The notes under the pieces are model-generated. The model worked only from the letters and a program-made list of their open reading frames with translations, was not told the origin of the DNA and made no database searches. DNA of 64,000 nucleotides from Macrostomum hystrix (Eukaryota > Platyhelminthes > Macrostomidae), in the NCBI GenBank assembly GCA_950097015.1, contig CATNEN010000028.1, positions 124,001 to 188,000 of the forward strand. Reading direction: 5' to 3'. Below, piece after piece: positions 52,655 through 62,962 of this stretch. Position 1 is the stretch's first letter; the number at the start of each line of letters is the position of its first letter. Position numbers and translations under genes: made by a program.

Positions 52655-53615
52655 TAGTTTCTATGTGCCATATCCTAGAATCTAATATCCTATACTAGAG
52701 GTTCTGTGTGCCATATCCTAGAATCTAATATCCTATACTAGAGGTTGTGTGCCATATCCTAGAATCTAATTTCCTATACTAGAGGTTCTGTGTGCCATAT
52801 CCTAGAATCCAATTTCCTATACTAGAGTTTCTGTGTGCCATATCCTAGAATCTAATTTCCTATACTAGAGTTTCTGTGTGCCATATCCTAGAATCCAATT
52901 TCCTATACTAGAGGTTCTGTGTGCCATATCCTAGAATCCAATTTCCTATACTAGAGGTTCTGTGTGCCATATCCTAGAATCCAATTTCCTATACTAGAGG
53001 TTCTGTGTGCCATATCCTAGAATCCAATTTCCTATACTAGAGGTTCTGTGTGCCATATACTAGAATCCAATTTCCTATACTAGAGGTTCTGTGTGCCATA
53101 TCCTAGAATCTAATTTCCTATACTAGAGTTTCTGTGTGCCATTTCCTAGAATCCAATTTCCTATACTAGAGGTTCTGTGTGCCATATCCTAGAATCCAAT
53201 TTCCTATACTAGAGGTTCTGTGTGCCATATCCTAAAATCCAATTTCCTATACTAGAGGTTCTGTGTGCCATATCCTAAAATCCAATTTCCTATACTAGAG
53301 GTTCTGTGTGCCATATCCTAGAATCCAATTTCCTATACTAGAGTTTCTGTGTGCCATATCCTAGAATCCAATTTCCTATACTAGAGTTTCTGTGTGCCAT
53401 ATCCTAGAATCCAATTTCCTATACTAGAGTTTCTGTGTGCCATATCCTAGAATCCAATTTCCTATACTAGAGTTTCTGTGTGCCATATCCTAGAATCCAA
53501 TTTCCTATACTAGAGTTTCTGTGTGCCATATCCTAGAATCCAATTTCCTATACTAGAGGTTCTGTGTGCCATATCCTAGAATCCAATTTCCTACACTAGA
53601 GGTTCTGTGTGCCAT
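52655..53615. repeat. 43-bp array downstream of NCAPH
   Basis: About 22 copies of a 43-bp unit (GCCATATCCTAGAATCCAAT...) begin 300 bp after the NCAPH stop. Variants include TCTAA/TCCAA and GAGG/GAGT. Confidence 0.97.
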
Positions 53616-54614
53616 TTCTCAGGAAACGATTAGTGCTCATGTCAGCTGGTATTTCCGAGAATCTTGGATCGACGAGTCCATCAACCGCCCATATTTTTTT
53701 CAGAAGGCAGGAAAATTTTTCGACTTAAGTGGTGTTTTTGCTTTGTAGTTTTCATGCGTCGTAGTGCATATCTACAGCATTTTTGTCTCGTTGCAGACTC
53801 TGCACGTACTAGTATTAGATATTTCTTTGTAAAACTCGGCTTTGTTCTGCTTTGATAGACTAGGCAACTTTATTTGTTTATATAAGCAATTTTTTCTGTG
53901 TCTAGAATTAAAGCGGCCACTGATGAAAAAGAATTTGCGCCCCGATTGCCACTAAAAGTTGTTGCCATTGCTCAAATGTGTACATTTTTATTCAAGCTGT
54001 GAGGCAAAAAATGCATTTCATTTTAAACGCATTGGCACAAGTGTCCTCAGCTAGTGTACATTCCCCTGCAAGTAGCGATTGTAGCTCGCACCGGCCTATT
54101 TGTCAAGTTTTGTTGAAATACTTTATTTCAATTTCTTTTTTTTTCTTAAATTTATTTTCTAGCTAAATAGAACACTGTTAGGTGTTTTTTGTTATCAAAA
54201 AAGATATCAAACTCCAGTTACTACCATAGAAATAGCATTTAAAGTAGTTTATTGTTGTACTGTGTTTTTGGCGCACATTTTTGCTAGTTCACCCAACTAC
54301 TTGAAGTAGTAGAAAAAGTCTACTTTGTGTTGCTATTTTTCCTATTAAAGTTGCAAAGTTGGCTACCTTTTTTAGGTGCAGCCCAATAATAAGTTGTACT
54401 TTTGGCAGTTTGATCTGATTTCTGTGTCTAAGTGTCACCTTGGATTTGTTTGGCATTCGATGGTTAGTTTTTTTCGAATATGAAGAACTTTTAGGTATCC
54501 CATCAGGTAATGCCGAAATCTGTGTTTAGGCGTCAATGAAAGCGCATTTTTTCTATAAAAATATAAATTGTTACTCACGGACTGGATAATTTATTGAGAA
54601 TCGCTCTTCATGCG
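53616..54614. other. AT-rich gene-free stretch
   Basis: No supported gene or repeat lies between the 43-bp array and the SINE piece upstream of the HMG-like gene. Confidence 0.4.
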
Positions 54615-54755
54615 CACCTTGGGTTAATTGGGTTGATGGGTCACCAACGTCCCCGAGTTCGAATCTGCAGCTGGACCACCTTGATTAGGGTGTGCTCAGA
54701 GGTCAGCAGATGTTAGGCCATTGTCTGTAGCCCCGTCAATAATTACTATTCAATT
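54615..54755 (+). mobile_element. SINE-like fragment
   Basis: It contains a B-box-like GAGTTCGAATCTGCAG, then GTGTGCTCAGAGGTCAGCAG and a tail GTAGCCCCGTCAATAATTAC. The tail parallels the 3' end of SINE family 2. Confidence 0.45.
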
Positions 54756-54793
54756 ATAAAAACTACTGTCCCGTTAATACTACTTTCAGCGGC

Positions 54794-56944
54794 ATGGATC
54801 AGTTTCGAGCTTCGCTTTCAACAAATGAGCTGCATTATCTAGCCAGCCACAACACTAAGCCCTACCGCCTATTCAAACAGGACAGACTGTTTGCCGAGAA
54901 AGCAGGTAAGACAGTTGAGCGCCAGCTGAAAGCGGAATGGGCCTCGTTGGACCTGTCTGCCAAGCTGTTCTATTGCCAACGGGCCGACTGTTTCCCGGAC
55001 AGGAAGAAGCTAGAATTCATTAGGCAATGCCGGTTTCACCCGGCCACCATTTCATCAACTGCCACCAACTACGATCTGGACTTTGAACAGCAACCAACTG
55101 AGGTAAGGCTGAATTATCTTCACAGATCCTCTGGCTGAATAGTCTTCCCAGACCTCAGGATTAACAGTCCTCACATATCCTCATTCTGATCAATCTTCCC
55201 AGATCCTCATTCTGATCAATCTTCCCAGATCTTCATTCTGAACAATCTTCCCAGATCCTCATTCTGAACAGTCTTTCTAGATCCTCATTCTGAACAGTCT
55301 TCCCGGATCCTCATTCTGAACAGTCTTCCCAGATCCTCAGGATGAAAAGACTTCACAGATCCTCATTCTGAATAGTCTTCCCAGATCCTCAGAATGAAAA
55401 GTCTTCCCAGATCCTCATTATGAACAGTCTCCCCATATCCTCAGGCTAATCAGTATTCCCAGATTCCATTCTGAGCATACTTCCCAGATCCTCAGGCTGA
55501 GTAATCCTGAGGCCTAGACCTATCTCTTCTTATTCTTATGTTGGGAACAATTTTACAGCAGCAGCAGCACAAGCAGCAACCAACAGGGCTATCTTCATCA
55601 GCAGCGGCCAGCAGAGCTCCTAGCATTGCTACATCTTCAGCGGCTACGACTGCCACAGCTTCTGCCGGCCCAGCCGTTGCTGCGGCCACTCCAGCGGGCA
55701 TTGCTCGCTATCAGCCTATTCGTCCGCGCCTCCTGCCGCCATTCCAGACTCTGCTGCCTCGCCGCGTTCGCCAAGAGCCTCCAGCTGCCGCGGCTGGCAG
55801 TCCGGCAGCCAGCAATTCGATTGACGACTCCGTGCAGCTTGTTGGCATCGAGTATCCGTCACTGGCTAAGCGGCCTCGCATCCAGGCTTCCGTCCCTCCG
55901 AGCCTTGCGACGCCAACGCCATCGTCGCTTTCGCTGTCAGTTTCGTCGGCTTCAACTCCGTCGTCTGGCGGCTCAGCTGGCTTTTCGAATCGGCCACAGG
56001 CGCCTCAGCAGTTGCAGCCAATCGCATTGTCTCTGCCACTGCCGCAGCCGTCGCCTACAGCGGATTACATCAGAGGCGTTCAGTATGGCAGCGCCTATGC
56101 CAATCCGACGGCTGCGATCGAGATTTCGCCTCCGCAGCATCAGCAGCGGCAGCAGCAAGCGTCAGAAAGCGCCGCCGCTGCATACAATTCTTATTGGCAG
56201 TTTTACTATTCGGCCTATTGCTCCAGTCAGCAGCCGCCACCGCCGCCTCCAGTCTACCACAGTCAGCTGCGATATCAGCCCAGCTTTCAGCTGCCGCAAT
56301 ATCAGTATCAGCAGCAGCAGCAGCGTCAGGTGGCCTACGCCAATCCAGCCTCTTATTTCGTAGGTCGACGCGATGCTTCTTCGCAGTTTCCTTCCTTGAC
56401 GTCTCCGCCACCGCCGCCGCCGCCCCAGCCTCAGGCGCCGCCTCCTCTGCAGTCGTCGATGTCGTCCTGCTACTCGCCGGACATATTTCTATTCGACGAG
56501 CAGCTTCATCACCAGGTGTCAACGATGTCACCGTCGGCCTCGGCCCTAGTGACTGAGCACTACCACCAGCACCAGCATCAGCAGCAGCAGCAGTCTTTCG
56601 CTTTTAGTTCAGGCATTTACGGCAGCACTTGCGATAATTATTTTATTGGCTGCGGCTACGGCTACGCCGACGCCAGCGGAGGCAACGGCTACAATTGCGT
56701 CGGTGGGGTCGGCGACGTCGCCGGCTGTTTAGATGCCGGATCACTCATTGACGCCGCTGAAACCAGCGACTGCCGTCTGTCAACGCCAGAATGTCCGACT
56801 GCGGCCAGCGACTGCCAGGATGTGAAGCTGGAGGAGGGAAGCGATGACACAGACAGCGAGGATGATGACAATGAAGACGATGAGCTAGACGGAGAGGATG
56901 AGGACGTTCAGAAAGAGATTGTCGGTAATCGTCTCAGTAGTTGA
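54794..56944 (+). CDS. HMG-box-like low-complexity nuclear protein
   Basis: Two exons, 54794-55102 (donor GAG|GTAAGG) and 55559-56944 (acceptor ATTTTACAG), join in phase 0 to give 564 residues. Residues about 20-65 (NTKPYRLFKQDRLFAEKAGKTVERQLKAEW...LDLSAKLFYCQRA) follow the HMG-box pattern: KP-x-x-x-F near the start, a central W, then L-x-x-x-K-x-x-Y/F. The remainder is low complexity, with Ala/Ser-, Pro- and Gln-rich stretches, a Tyr-rich segment, and an acidic C-terminus (DDTDSEDDDNEDDELDGEDED). This suggests a chromatin or transcription factor. The ATG at 54794 lies only 4 nt after an acceptor (ACTTTCAG), as expected for a trans-spliced leader, although an internal exon is possible. ATTAAA at 57121 may be the polyadenylation signal. 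I cannot name an orthologue. Confidence 0.6.
55108..55500. repeat. 26-bp minisatellite in the HMG-like gene intron
   Basis: About fifteen units of CAGATCCTCATTCTGAACAG plus TCTTCC fill intron 55103-55558 and start within 6 nt of the donor. Each unit contains AGTCTTCCCAG, resembling a 3' splice site. Confidence 0.93.
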
Positions 56945-58029
56945 AATCGCCAAATATGAGAATAAGGACTGGAAGGCTGGTGATGCTGTTTCTGAAGTGT
57001 TTCTGATTATTTTCCGACAAATCGTCTAGCCAAACCATATTCTGTTTTGTTCTCTATACAGTCTGTTATATACTCGTAATACTATTTTCTGTGTCGCTCA
57101 GCCGTATGCCTCATTTGTGCATTAAATACCGTCATTGAATTTTTGCATTTTTCTAGCTTTTTGTTCTTTCTACGTTTTCAAATTAGACAGTTTTACAAAG
57201 AAGGTGGCAAATACTTTCTAAACTTGCTCAAGGTTGCCTTCTAAAATAGCATTAATATTTTTTTCTATATATTTTTTCACCTGCTAGGCTTCATAATATT
57301 CCGTTCTGTTGGCTATGCTTGTTTTGTTTTGCGTTTTCGTTACTCATATTGTGCGATAGGCACTATTTTTTTTCACTTTTCGCTATCAACACTGCTCACC
57401 TATAACAATTCTTTCTCTTTTAAAGAGAAAGATCAGAACAGACACTTTCAATCAGAATCCAACACTGTCCATCAGAATCCAACACTGTCCATCAGAATCC
57501 AACACACACTGTCAATCAGAATCCAGTAGACACTTTCAGTTTGTCTCTAGTTTCTTCCAGATAATCTCACGGGTTGTTTGCCTCATTTTTTGCCAGAATG
57601 TGCTTTTGATGTCGGTAGTATTTGTTTTGTATTGTACCTCTGTGTGCTCTTTAGAAAGTCCCACACCTATCATGCGCCAGCCTTTCATTTCGAGTGTGTA
57701 CTTTTAATGAATAATATGGTGTACTTACATGCATATGTTGATTACTGATGTCCCAGTTATGTGTCGCAGTGGTTTTTCGTATTTGGCCATGAAAAGCATG
57801 TTGCTTTCTCAGTTTTCACACATTCTCAGTTTTATCTTTTGGTGAGGTGCTACACAACTTTTTCATATTATGGAAAAGCTAGCAAAACTATTAAATCTCT
57901 TTTTACGTAGCTTTATTATCAAAAAATGTTCCTTACACATTTTTCTAATCCTTCACAATCTTTCAGTTGCAGAAATATATATTTCAAATATAATCATTGT
58001 TTTTTAAACTAAAGTTTTTATGTTTAAAA
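56945..58029. other. 3' flank with a small repeat
   Basis: This AT-rich flank holds four copies of a 20-bp unit (ATCAGAATCCAACACTGTCC) at about 57450-57530. Nothing else is recognised. Confidence 0.5.
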
Positions 58030-58305
58030 ATGCATCAACAGCTGACACTGCAGTGTTACAGTTAAGTCCTCCAATTCCATCAACAGCTGACATCCCATTT
58101 TCATTAACAGCTGACATTCCAATTCCATCAACAGCTGACATCTGAATTCCATCAACAGCTGACATCCCAATTTCATCAACAGCTGACATCCCCATTCCAC
58201 CAACAGCTGACATCCCCATTCCACCAACAGTTGACATCCCCATTCCACCAACAGCTGACATTCCCATTCCACCAACAACTGACATCTGAATTCCACCAAC
58301 AGCTG
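58030..58305. repeat. 24-bp minisatellite upstream of METTL26
   Basis: About eleven units of CATTCCACCAACAGCTGACA with CC/TT variants end about 150 bp before the METTL26 start codon. Confidence 0.93.
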
Positions 58306-58452
58306 ATACATTTCAACTTGATTTATACTAGCTTTGTCTACCCTGGACCCCTTGTTGTATTGCAGCCACTATTAGCTAACTTATTAGCTGTTACCTGGCG
58401 AGTTCTGTCATTTTCTACTAGAAGCAGCAGCGGCAGAGGCAGAGTTAGAAAA

Positions 58453-59055
58453 ATGATTGCGCCAGCAGCGGAGCGCAACAAGGAGGCAATCCTGGCCATC
58501 ATGCGGCAGTATATACCCTCTGGCACTTGTCGCCTATTAGAGATTGCCTCTGGCACTGGGCAGCACTGCGCCCACCTGGCAGCTAACCTGGCAAATCGCG
58601 GCCTTCAACTTCAACCCTCCGACATTGATGACAGCAGTTTTGCCAGCATCGAGGCGCACTGCTCCGGCCTGCCCAATATCCGCCTGCCGCCGCTGCAGCT
58701 GGACATTGCTAAGACACCCTGCCAGATGCCGCCGTTCGGCCAGCCAGACATAGTGTTCTGCGCCAACATGATCCACATCAGCTCCACAGCTGCTGTTGAA
58801 GGCCTGTTTGTCAACTCTGGCAGACTGTTGGCCAGCGGCGGCCGCCTCATCACCTACGGTCCCTACGCCATCGATGGACAGATTTATCCGCAGAGCAATA
58901 TTGACTTTGACCAGTCGCTGCGATCCCGCAATCCGGACTGGGGCCTGAGAGACACAGCCTACCTTGCTGGCCTGGCTGAGACTCGGGGACTGAGGCTGGC
59001 TAATAGGCATCAGATGCCCGCCAATAACTGGATGCTTGTTTTCGACAGGCTGTGA
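58453..59055 (+). CDS. mettl26: METTL26-type (UPF0585) methyltransferase
   Basis: A single-exon 200-residue protein spans the whole family length (about 204 residues in vertebrates). It has the family start AAERNKEAILAIMRQYIP. The SAM-binding motif I is LLEIASGTGQHCAHLA, followed by WQPSD-like LQLQPSDIDD. The motif IV region is PDIVFCANMIHIS. Signature blocks GLFVNSGRLLASGGRLITYGPYAIDG, YPQSNIDFDQSLRSRNPDWGLRDTAYL and MPANNWMLVF follow. The substrate is unknown. The ATG was chosen by alignment to the family start. The frame is open upstream to an acceptor-like GTATTGCAG at about 58366 with an Arg/Ser-rich peptide but no ATG, so a longer form from a spliced upstream exon is possible. Confidence 0.95.
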   Translation: MIAPAAERNKEAILAIMRQYIPSGTCRLLEIASGTGQHCAHLAANLANRGLQLQPSDIDDSSFASIEAHCSGLPNIRLPPLQLDIAKTPCQMPPFGQPDIVFCANMIHISSTAAVEGLFVNSGRLLASGGRLITYGPYAIDGQIYPQSNIDFDQSLRSRNPDWGLRDTAYLAGLAETRGLRLANRHQMPANNWMLVFDRL

Positions 59056-59099
59056 CATGAAACAGTCTACTAATTAGACAATCATCACTACTTGTATCA

Positions 59100-59220
59100 G
59101 TAGCTAGGGGTGCAGTGGTAAAGCTCAGAGGTCACATTAGTTTGCGCCGATGAGGCTTTAAAGCTTGTGCTGCAATTTAGACCCACGAGAGGCCAACCTC
59201 CAAAAGCATTAATAGTAGAA
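59100..59220 (+). mobile_element. SINE-like fragment after METTL26
   Basis: It has GGGGTGCAGTGGTAAAGCTC, then TTGTGCTGCAATTTAGACCC and GAGAGGCCAACCTCCAAAAG, the last shared with SINE family 2. It is truncated. Confidence 0.45.
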
Positions 59221-59337
59221 AGAGGACGCTATTTTCCCTTGGGAAAAAATCGCGGGGATACTTTAAATACCCGCTGCAATGACCGCTTATCGTATCGTGA
59301 AATTGATAAAAAAACTTATTTCATGGCTCAAAGCACG

Positions 59338-60489
59338 TTACAAGTAGATAGAACACTTAACCCCGTTTTTCTCTAGGACAATCGTGGGTTCTCTGGCCAC
59401 CATGTCGCTTGCCTGCAATGTCTCATCCTGCTCTGCAGTGATCCGCTTAGCGGGAGTTGCCTCTTCTAGCGTGCTGGTGCTTCCGTGCAAGCCAGAAGTC
59501 ATGGACGTTGACAGTAGACGCTTTTGATCCAGTGACACTCGCTTGGTGTACCGGATCACGTTCTCCAGTCTCTTGTGCCCCGAGACGGCCTGAATTTGCT
59601 CCGCACTGAAGCCTTGCTCCGACAGGGTAGTGATTGTAGTAACACGAATGCAGTGATTGGTGTACGACCGACCGAGACCAGCTTCCTGGGAGAGAACTTT
59701 CATAAATCCGGCGAGCGTGTTCTTACCCAAGACCTCCTTCTTGCAGAACCAGTCGCCGCCCGTCCAGTTGGTCCTCTGTCTTGGGAACAGGTTCGGGTTG
59801 TCGCTAGTAAGCTCTCTAGGTAGAGAGTAAATGCCTCAACGGGGCATGCGGCCTTATTGCTCACGGGAAAGATACCGATTTCCTTCCTGGTGCTGGCACT
59901 CTTGGCGGAAACATTCTTCTCCTTCTTCTCCTTCACTAAATCGATATATTCGACATGTCCGTCGCGTCGCTTCACTATAACGTCATTTTTGATCAAAGCT
60001 CGGATCCACTCCCGACCTCTAAATCCAAAGTGGAACACGATGAGAAACAGCACCTCATACTGGAGCCTCTTCGGATCTGCTCTGGTGAAGTACGCGTGCA
60101 GCTTAGACATGTCCTCACTGTCTATTGCCGGATATCCGGCCTCACCGTAAACAACAGACGTCGGTTGCTTCAGCGAGTACGTTACGGCAGCTTTGAAGGT
60201 CTTATCCAGCTCAAAAAAATCCGATCCTGGTCTGCTTCTCGGTAGATCGCACAGCGCAATCGTTCTCCAATTTCGAAATCTCTTGTACGTCGCTCTCGCT
60301 TAACTCCGGATAATCTGACAATCCCAGCATAAACTGCTCGACGAAGCTTGCGTCGAGAGTCACGAGTCCGGTGAATTGAGATATCGCAGTATCTCCGGAG
60401 CGGTTGACCGATTCATCAGTGACGAAGCGCAATTCATCAGTGGACAAGCCCACAATCTCGCCTTCCACTATTCCGTCGTAGTTGATCAT
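59338..60489 (-). pseudogene. Broken DUF3504/Crypton-like tyrosine recombinase, copy 1
   Basis: The locus starts at ATG 60489 (MINYDGIVEGEIVGL) and ends at the stop at 59338. It is related to the intact copy at 61131-62603, but after STEKQTRIGFF about 85 residues of the core-binding domain are missing. The frame breaks at a poly-A/T run (about 60213-60219) and again near 59800. The catalytic domain remains readable in pieces: GFRGREWIRAL (first Arg), GGDWFCKKEVLGKNTLAGF, YTNHCIRVTT (HxxR), and SGHKRLENVIRYTKR (His and nucleophile Tyr). Retained catalytic residues but lost DNA-binding half and frameshifts indicate a recent pseudogene. The frame breaks could partly be unrecognised introns. Confidence 0.75.
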
Positions 60490-61130
60490 GGCTCAGTGGA
60501 AGTTTGAAGGAAAGAAATTCCTGAGCTAGCCTTAGTTTTCCTTTCCCTCCTCAACTTGTTCAGACTTCGTGCAGTTGTAGTCTATGGCATAGCTTATCAC
60601 GCACCAAGAGGGAGAGAAAGAAATGAGAGAGATACTGAAAATAGAATAAAGGTCCGCTGAGTGGTGGAAAGGAGAGAGAAACAAGGCTCAGCGTATTTGA
60701 CTTTCTAGTAAAATAGTCGACGGCGCCCTCTGATTTTCCATTAACGCCCTTAAAGCATGGGTACTAATGGTATATTGACAGTTATTGTACTCATTCTAAG
60801 CCAGGAACGCCTAGTCTATGGTTTAAAGTGCTATAATTCCAGGACCGAAATGAAAGCAGTTTGAACTATAGACTAAACAGAACTAAACAGTGTATTTAAG
60901 TGCAACAAAAATAACTATTATTGTCACATTCTTTCTCTTATTATTTCTCGTTGTGTAATTTTGTGATTATCAAACGCCAACTTTTCAACATCTACCATAG
61001 ACTATGGTGGAACTGCGAGTTTATTTTTCATATCAACGAGAAATCAGCTTCAATGGTTAAGCAATGAACAGTTTACAGTTTTTAGTTGTTTATAGTTGCA
61101 ATTCTCAATGACGCAGATGTCTCTAACCAT
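60490..61130. other. Intergenic DNA with recurring TAGTCTATGG decamers
   Basis: It holds TAGTCTATGG at 60578 and 60812, and the palindrome ACCATAGACTATGGT at 60994-61008. Otherwise no feature is supported. Confidence 0.45.
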
Positions 61131-62603
61131 TCAAGTGCAGCCAGAGAAATGACAATCCGTGAAGATAGTTGAGACGTTCTGCCTACTAAGTGTAATGTTC
61201 TGGTTACTCACGTCCATCGTGCTTGACGATCCAGCGTTAGATGGCTGATCAGTCCTAACCAATTCTGTGTTCGTACGAGAATCACTTGATTGCAAAGCTT
61301 CCCCCACAGTCGTAGCCATGTCTCGCAGCGTGTGGTCACGTTTCCTCGATAGATACCGCCGAACTGTCGACTCAGATTGATGTCCCGTGATATTCATGAT
61401 GTCGGACAGAGTATAGCCAGCTTCGTGTAGATCAGCCGTCCTAGTTACTCGAATGCAATGGTTCGTATACTTTTTGCTGAGCTCACACAGGGTGCTTAAT
61501 CGAGTCATGAACGATCCTAACCAATTGATCCCACGAACCTGCTTAGTTGAAAACTGCAGCTGTCCTTCTTTATTTGCCATCGGTCTTGGAAAAAACGAAT
61601 TGTCCTTGGTTTCGTTGGGCAGGACTTGAAGGTAGGTCTCAATGAGTTCATACTGACCGCCATAGATTCTCGCTTGCTTTGGGTTGAAACCTTTGGCCTT
61701 GACTGGATTGGCACTCTGGTTCTTGGTTCTGAGGTTAGGTAGCTCGTAATACTTCTTGCCGTCGCCGTCTTCTTTTTCTACGAGTATGTCTCTCTGACGA
61801 AGGTGTTGGAGGTGCTCTTGACCGCGCTCTCCCAAGACATACAATAAAGTGTAAATCACTTCATCCTGTAGTCGTTCTCCAGTCGAGCGATCAAAGTAAC
61901 TGGACAACTTGGTTAGATCGGCGCGCTCTATCGGTTCGTAACGCTTCACGCTCCCGCCTTTAGAATGAAAATCCCGCACCTTAACTCGAAGCATGCGATT
62001 GGCAGTAGCAAATTTAGGATCATCGACGATGTTGAGTTCACGCTTGATAATGAAGTGAAAAAATCGCTGGATGCCGGCCCGAATGCAGACCAAGCTAGAT
62101 GGCGAGTACGACTCTCCATTCGGTTTAGAAAGCCGAAAGTAGTAGAACCGCAGGTGCTCGTTGAGGCTACTGGGCTCCATTGTTTTGAGACTTTCAACAG
62201 GATGACCCAAGTCACTCATGTAGCTGGCAAACTCTTTGCCATAAAGGAACATTTGCTCCTTGGTCGATCTTGGTAGAGAATCCACCTCGGCCTTGTCCAT
62301 GACATCAGTAGCAACAGAAGCTCCATCCTCTTCACATTCCGGCAGATCGACACCAAGCAGTTCATCGTCAGATCGTGAATGATCGGTAATGAAGTTAATA
62401 AAGTCCTCCAGCTGATTGTCATCTCGGTGATTGTCACTGCTCAGCTCCGCAATGAATGAGTATTCGCTGGATGAAACGCCATCGAGACTATCAACCGGCA
62501 GATGAGACCAATTGATAAGATGCGTAGCGGTCATGTTTAAGGCAGGCAAGCGAAGACGGCTTAAAATGAAAAACGGAGAAGTCTTCGCTGTAACTTCGAA
62601 CAT
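61131..62603 (-). CDS. Intact DUF3504/Crypton-like tyrosine recombinase
   Basis: An uninterrupted 490-codon frame begins at ATG 62603, with a second possible start at Met24. The N-terminus is acidic (ELSSDNHRDDNQLED). A core-binding SAM-like domain follows (about 112-200; EFASYMSDLGHP, YYFRLSKPNGESYSPSSL, RFFHFIIKREL), then the catalytic domain (about 225-425). The tyrosine recombinase tetrad is visible: Arg260 (GERGQEHL), His382 and Arg385 (YTNHCIRV), His408 (TGHQ) and Tyr417 (RRYLSRKR). Such proteins come from Crypton DNA transposons or their domesticated relatives (KIAA1958, ZMYM, QRICH1 group). A strong donor GGAC|GTGAGT at 61212/61211 suggests the last 27 residues may instead be replaced by a downstream exon. 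No second recombinase motif is disrupted, so activity is possible. Confidence 0.82.
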   Translation of the reverse strand: MFEVTAKTSPFFILSRLRLPALNMTATHLINWSHLPVDSLDGVSSSEYSFIAELSSDNHRDDNQLEDFINFITDHSRSDDELLGVDLPECEEDGASVATDVMDKAEVDSLPRSTKEQMFLYGKEFASYMSDLGHPVESLKTMEPSSLNEHLRFYYFRLSKPNGESYSPSSLVCIRAGIQRFFHFIIKRELNIVDDPKFATANRMLRVKVRDFHSKGGSVKRYEPIERADLTKLSSYFDRSTGERLQDEVIYTLLYVLGERGQEHLQHLRQRDILVEKEDGDGKKYYELPNLRTKNQSANPVKAKGFNPKQARIYGGQYELIETYLQVLPNETKDNSFFPRPMANKEGQLQFSTKQVRGINWLGSFMTRLSTLCELSKKYTNHCIRVTRTADLHEAGYTLSDIMNITGHQSESTVRRYLSRKRDHTLRDMATTVGEALQSSDSRTNTELVRTDQPSNAGSSSTMDVSNQNITLSRQNVSTIFTDCHFSGCT

Positions 62604-62727
62604 TTAAGACCAAAGTTTCTGACGAATTACCATAGATGGTATCTAAATTTAGTCATGCATTATCAACCGTTTGATAATGAAAGATTATTAAACGCCTATT
62701 TTGTGTAGAAATCATGAGACAATAATA

Positions 62728-62827
62728 TTGTGTCTATGGTTTTAGGCTTTGATAATGCTCAAATGACACTCGTGGCTTCGCCACTCGTGACTTTGAGCAT
62801 TATCAAAGCCTAAAACCATAGACACAA
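62728..62827. repeat. Palindrome with 36-bp perfect arms
   Basis: The left arm at 62728-62763 (TTGTGTCTATGGTTTTAGGC...) is the exact inverse of 62792-62827. They are separated by a 28-nt loop that itself contains GTGGC-TTC-GCCAC. It lies between the intact recombinase and the third recombinase remnant. Confidence 0.97.
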
Positions 62828-62962
62828 CTAACCATTATATACTGTATAACGAAGCAACAAAAAGACTTTTTTCTAGCCAAACTACAGACAATTGCTAGGA
62901 TTATATGGGAAACATATTTAGTTTGTCTCAATAATAGGCAGTGCATTAAGCGTTTCACAAAC

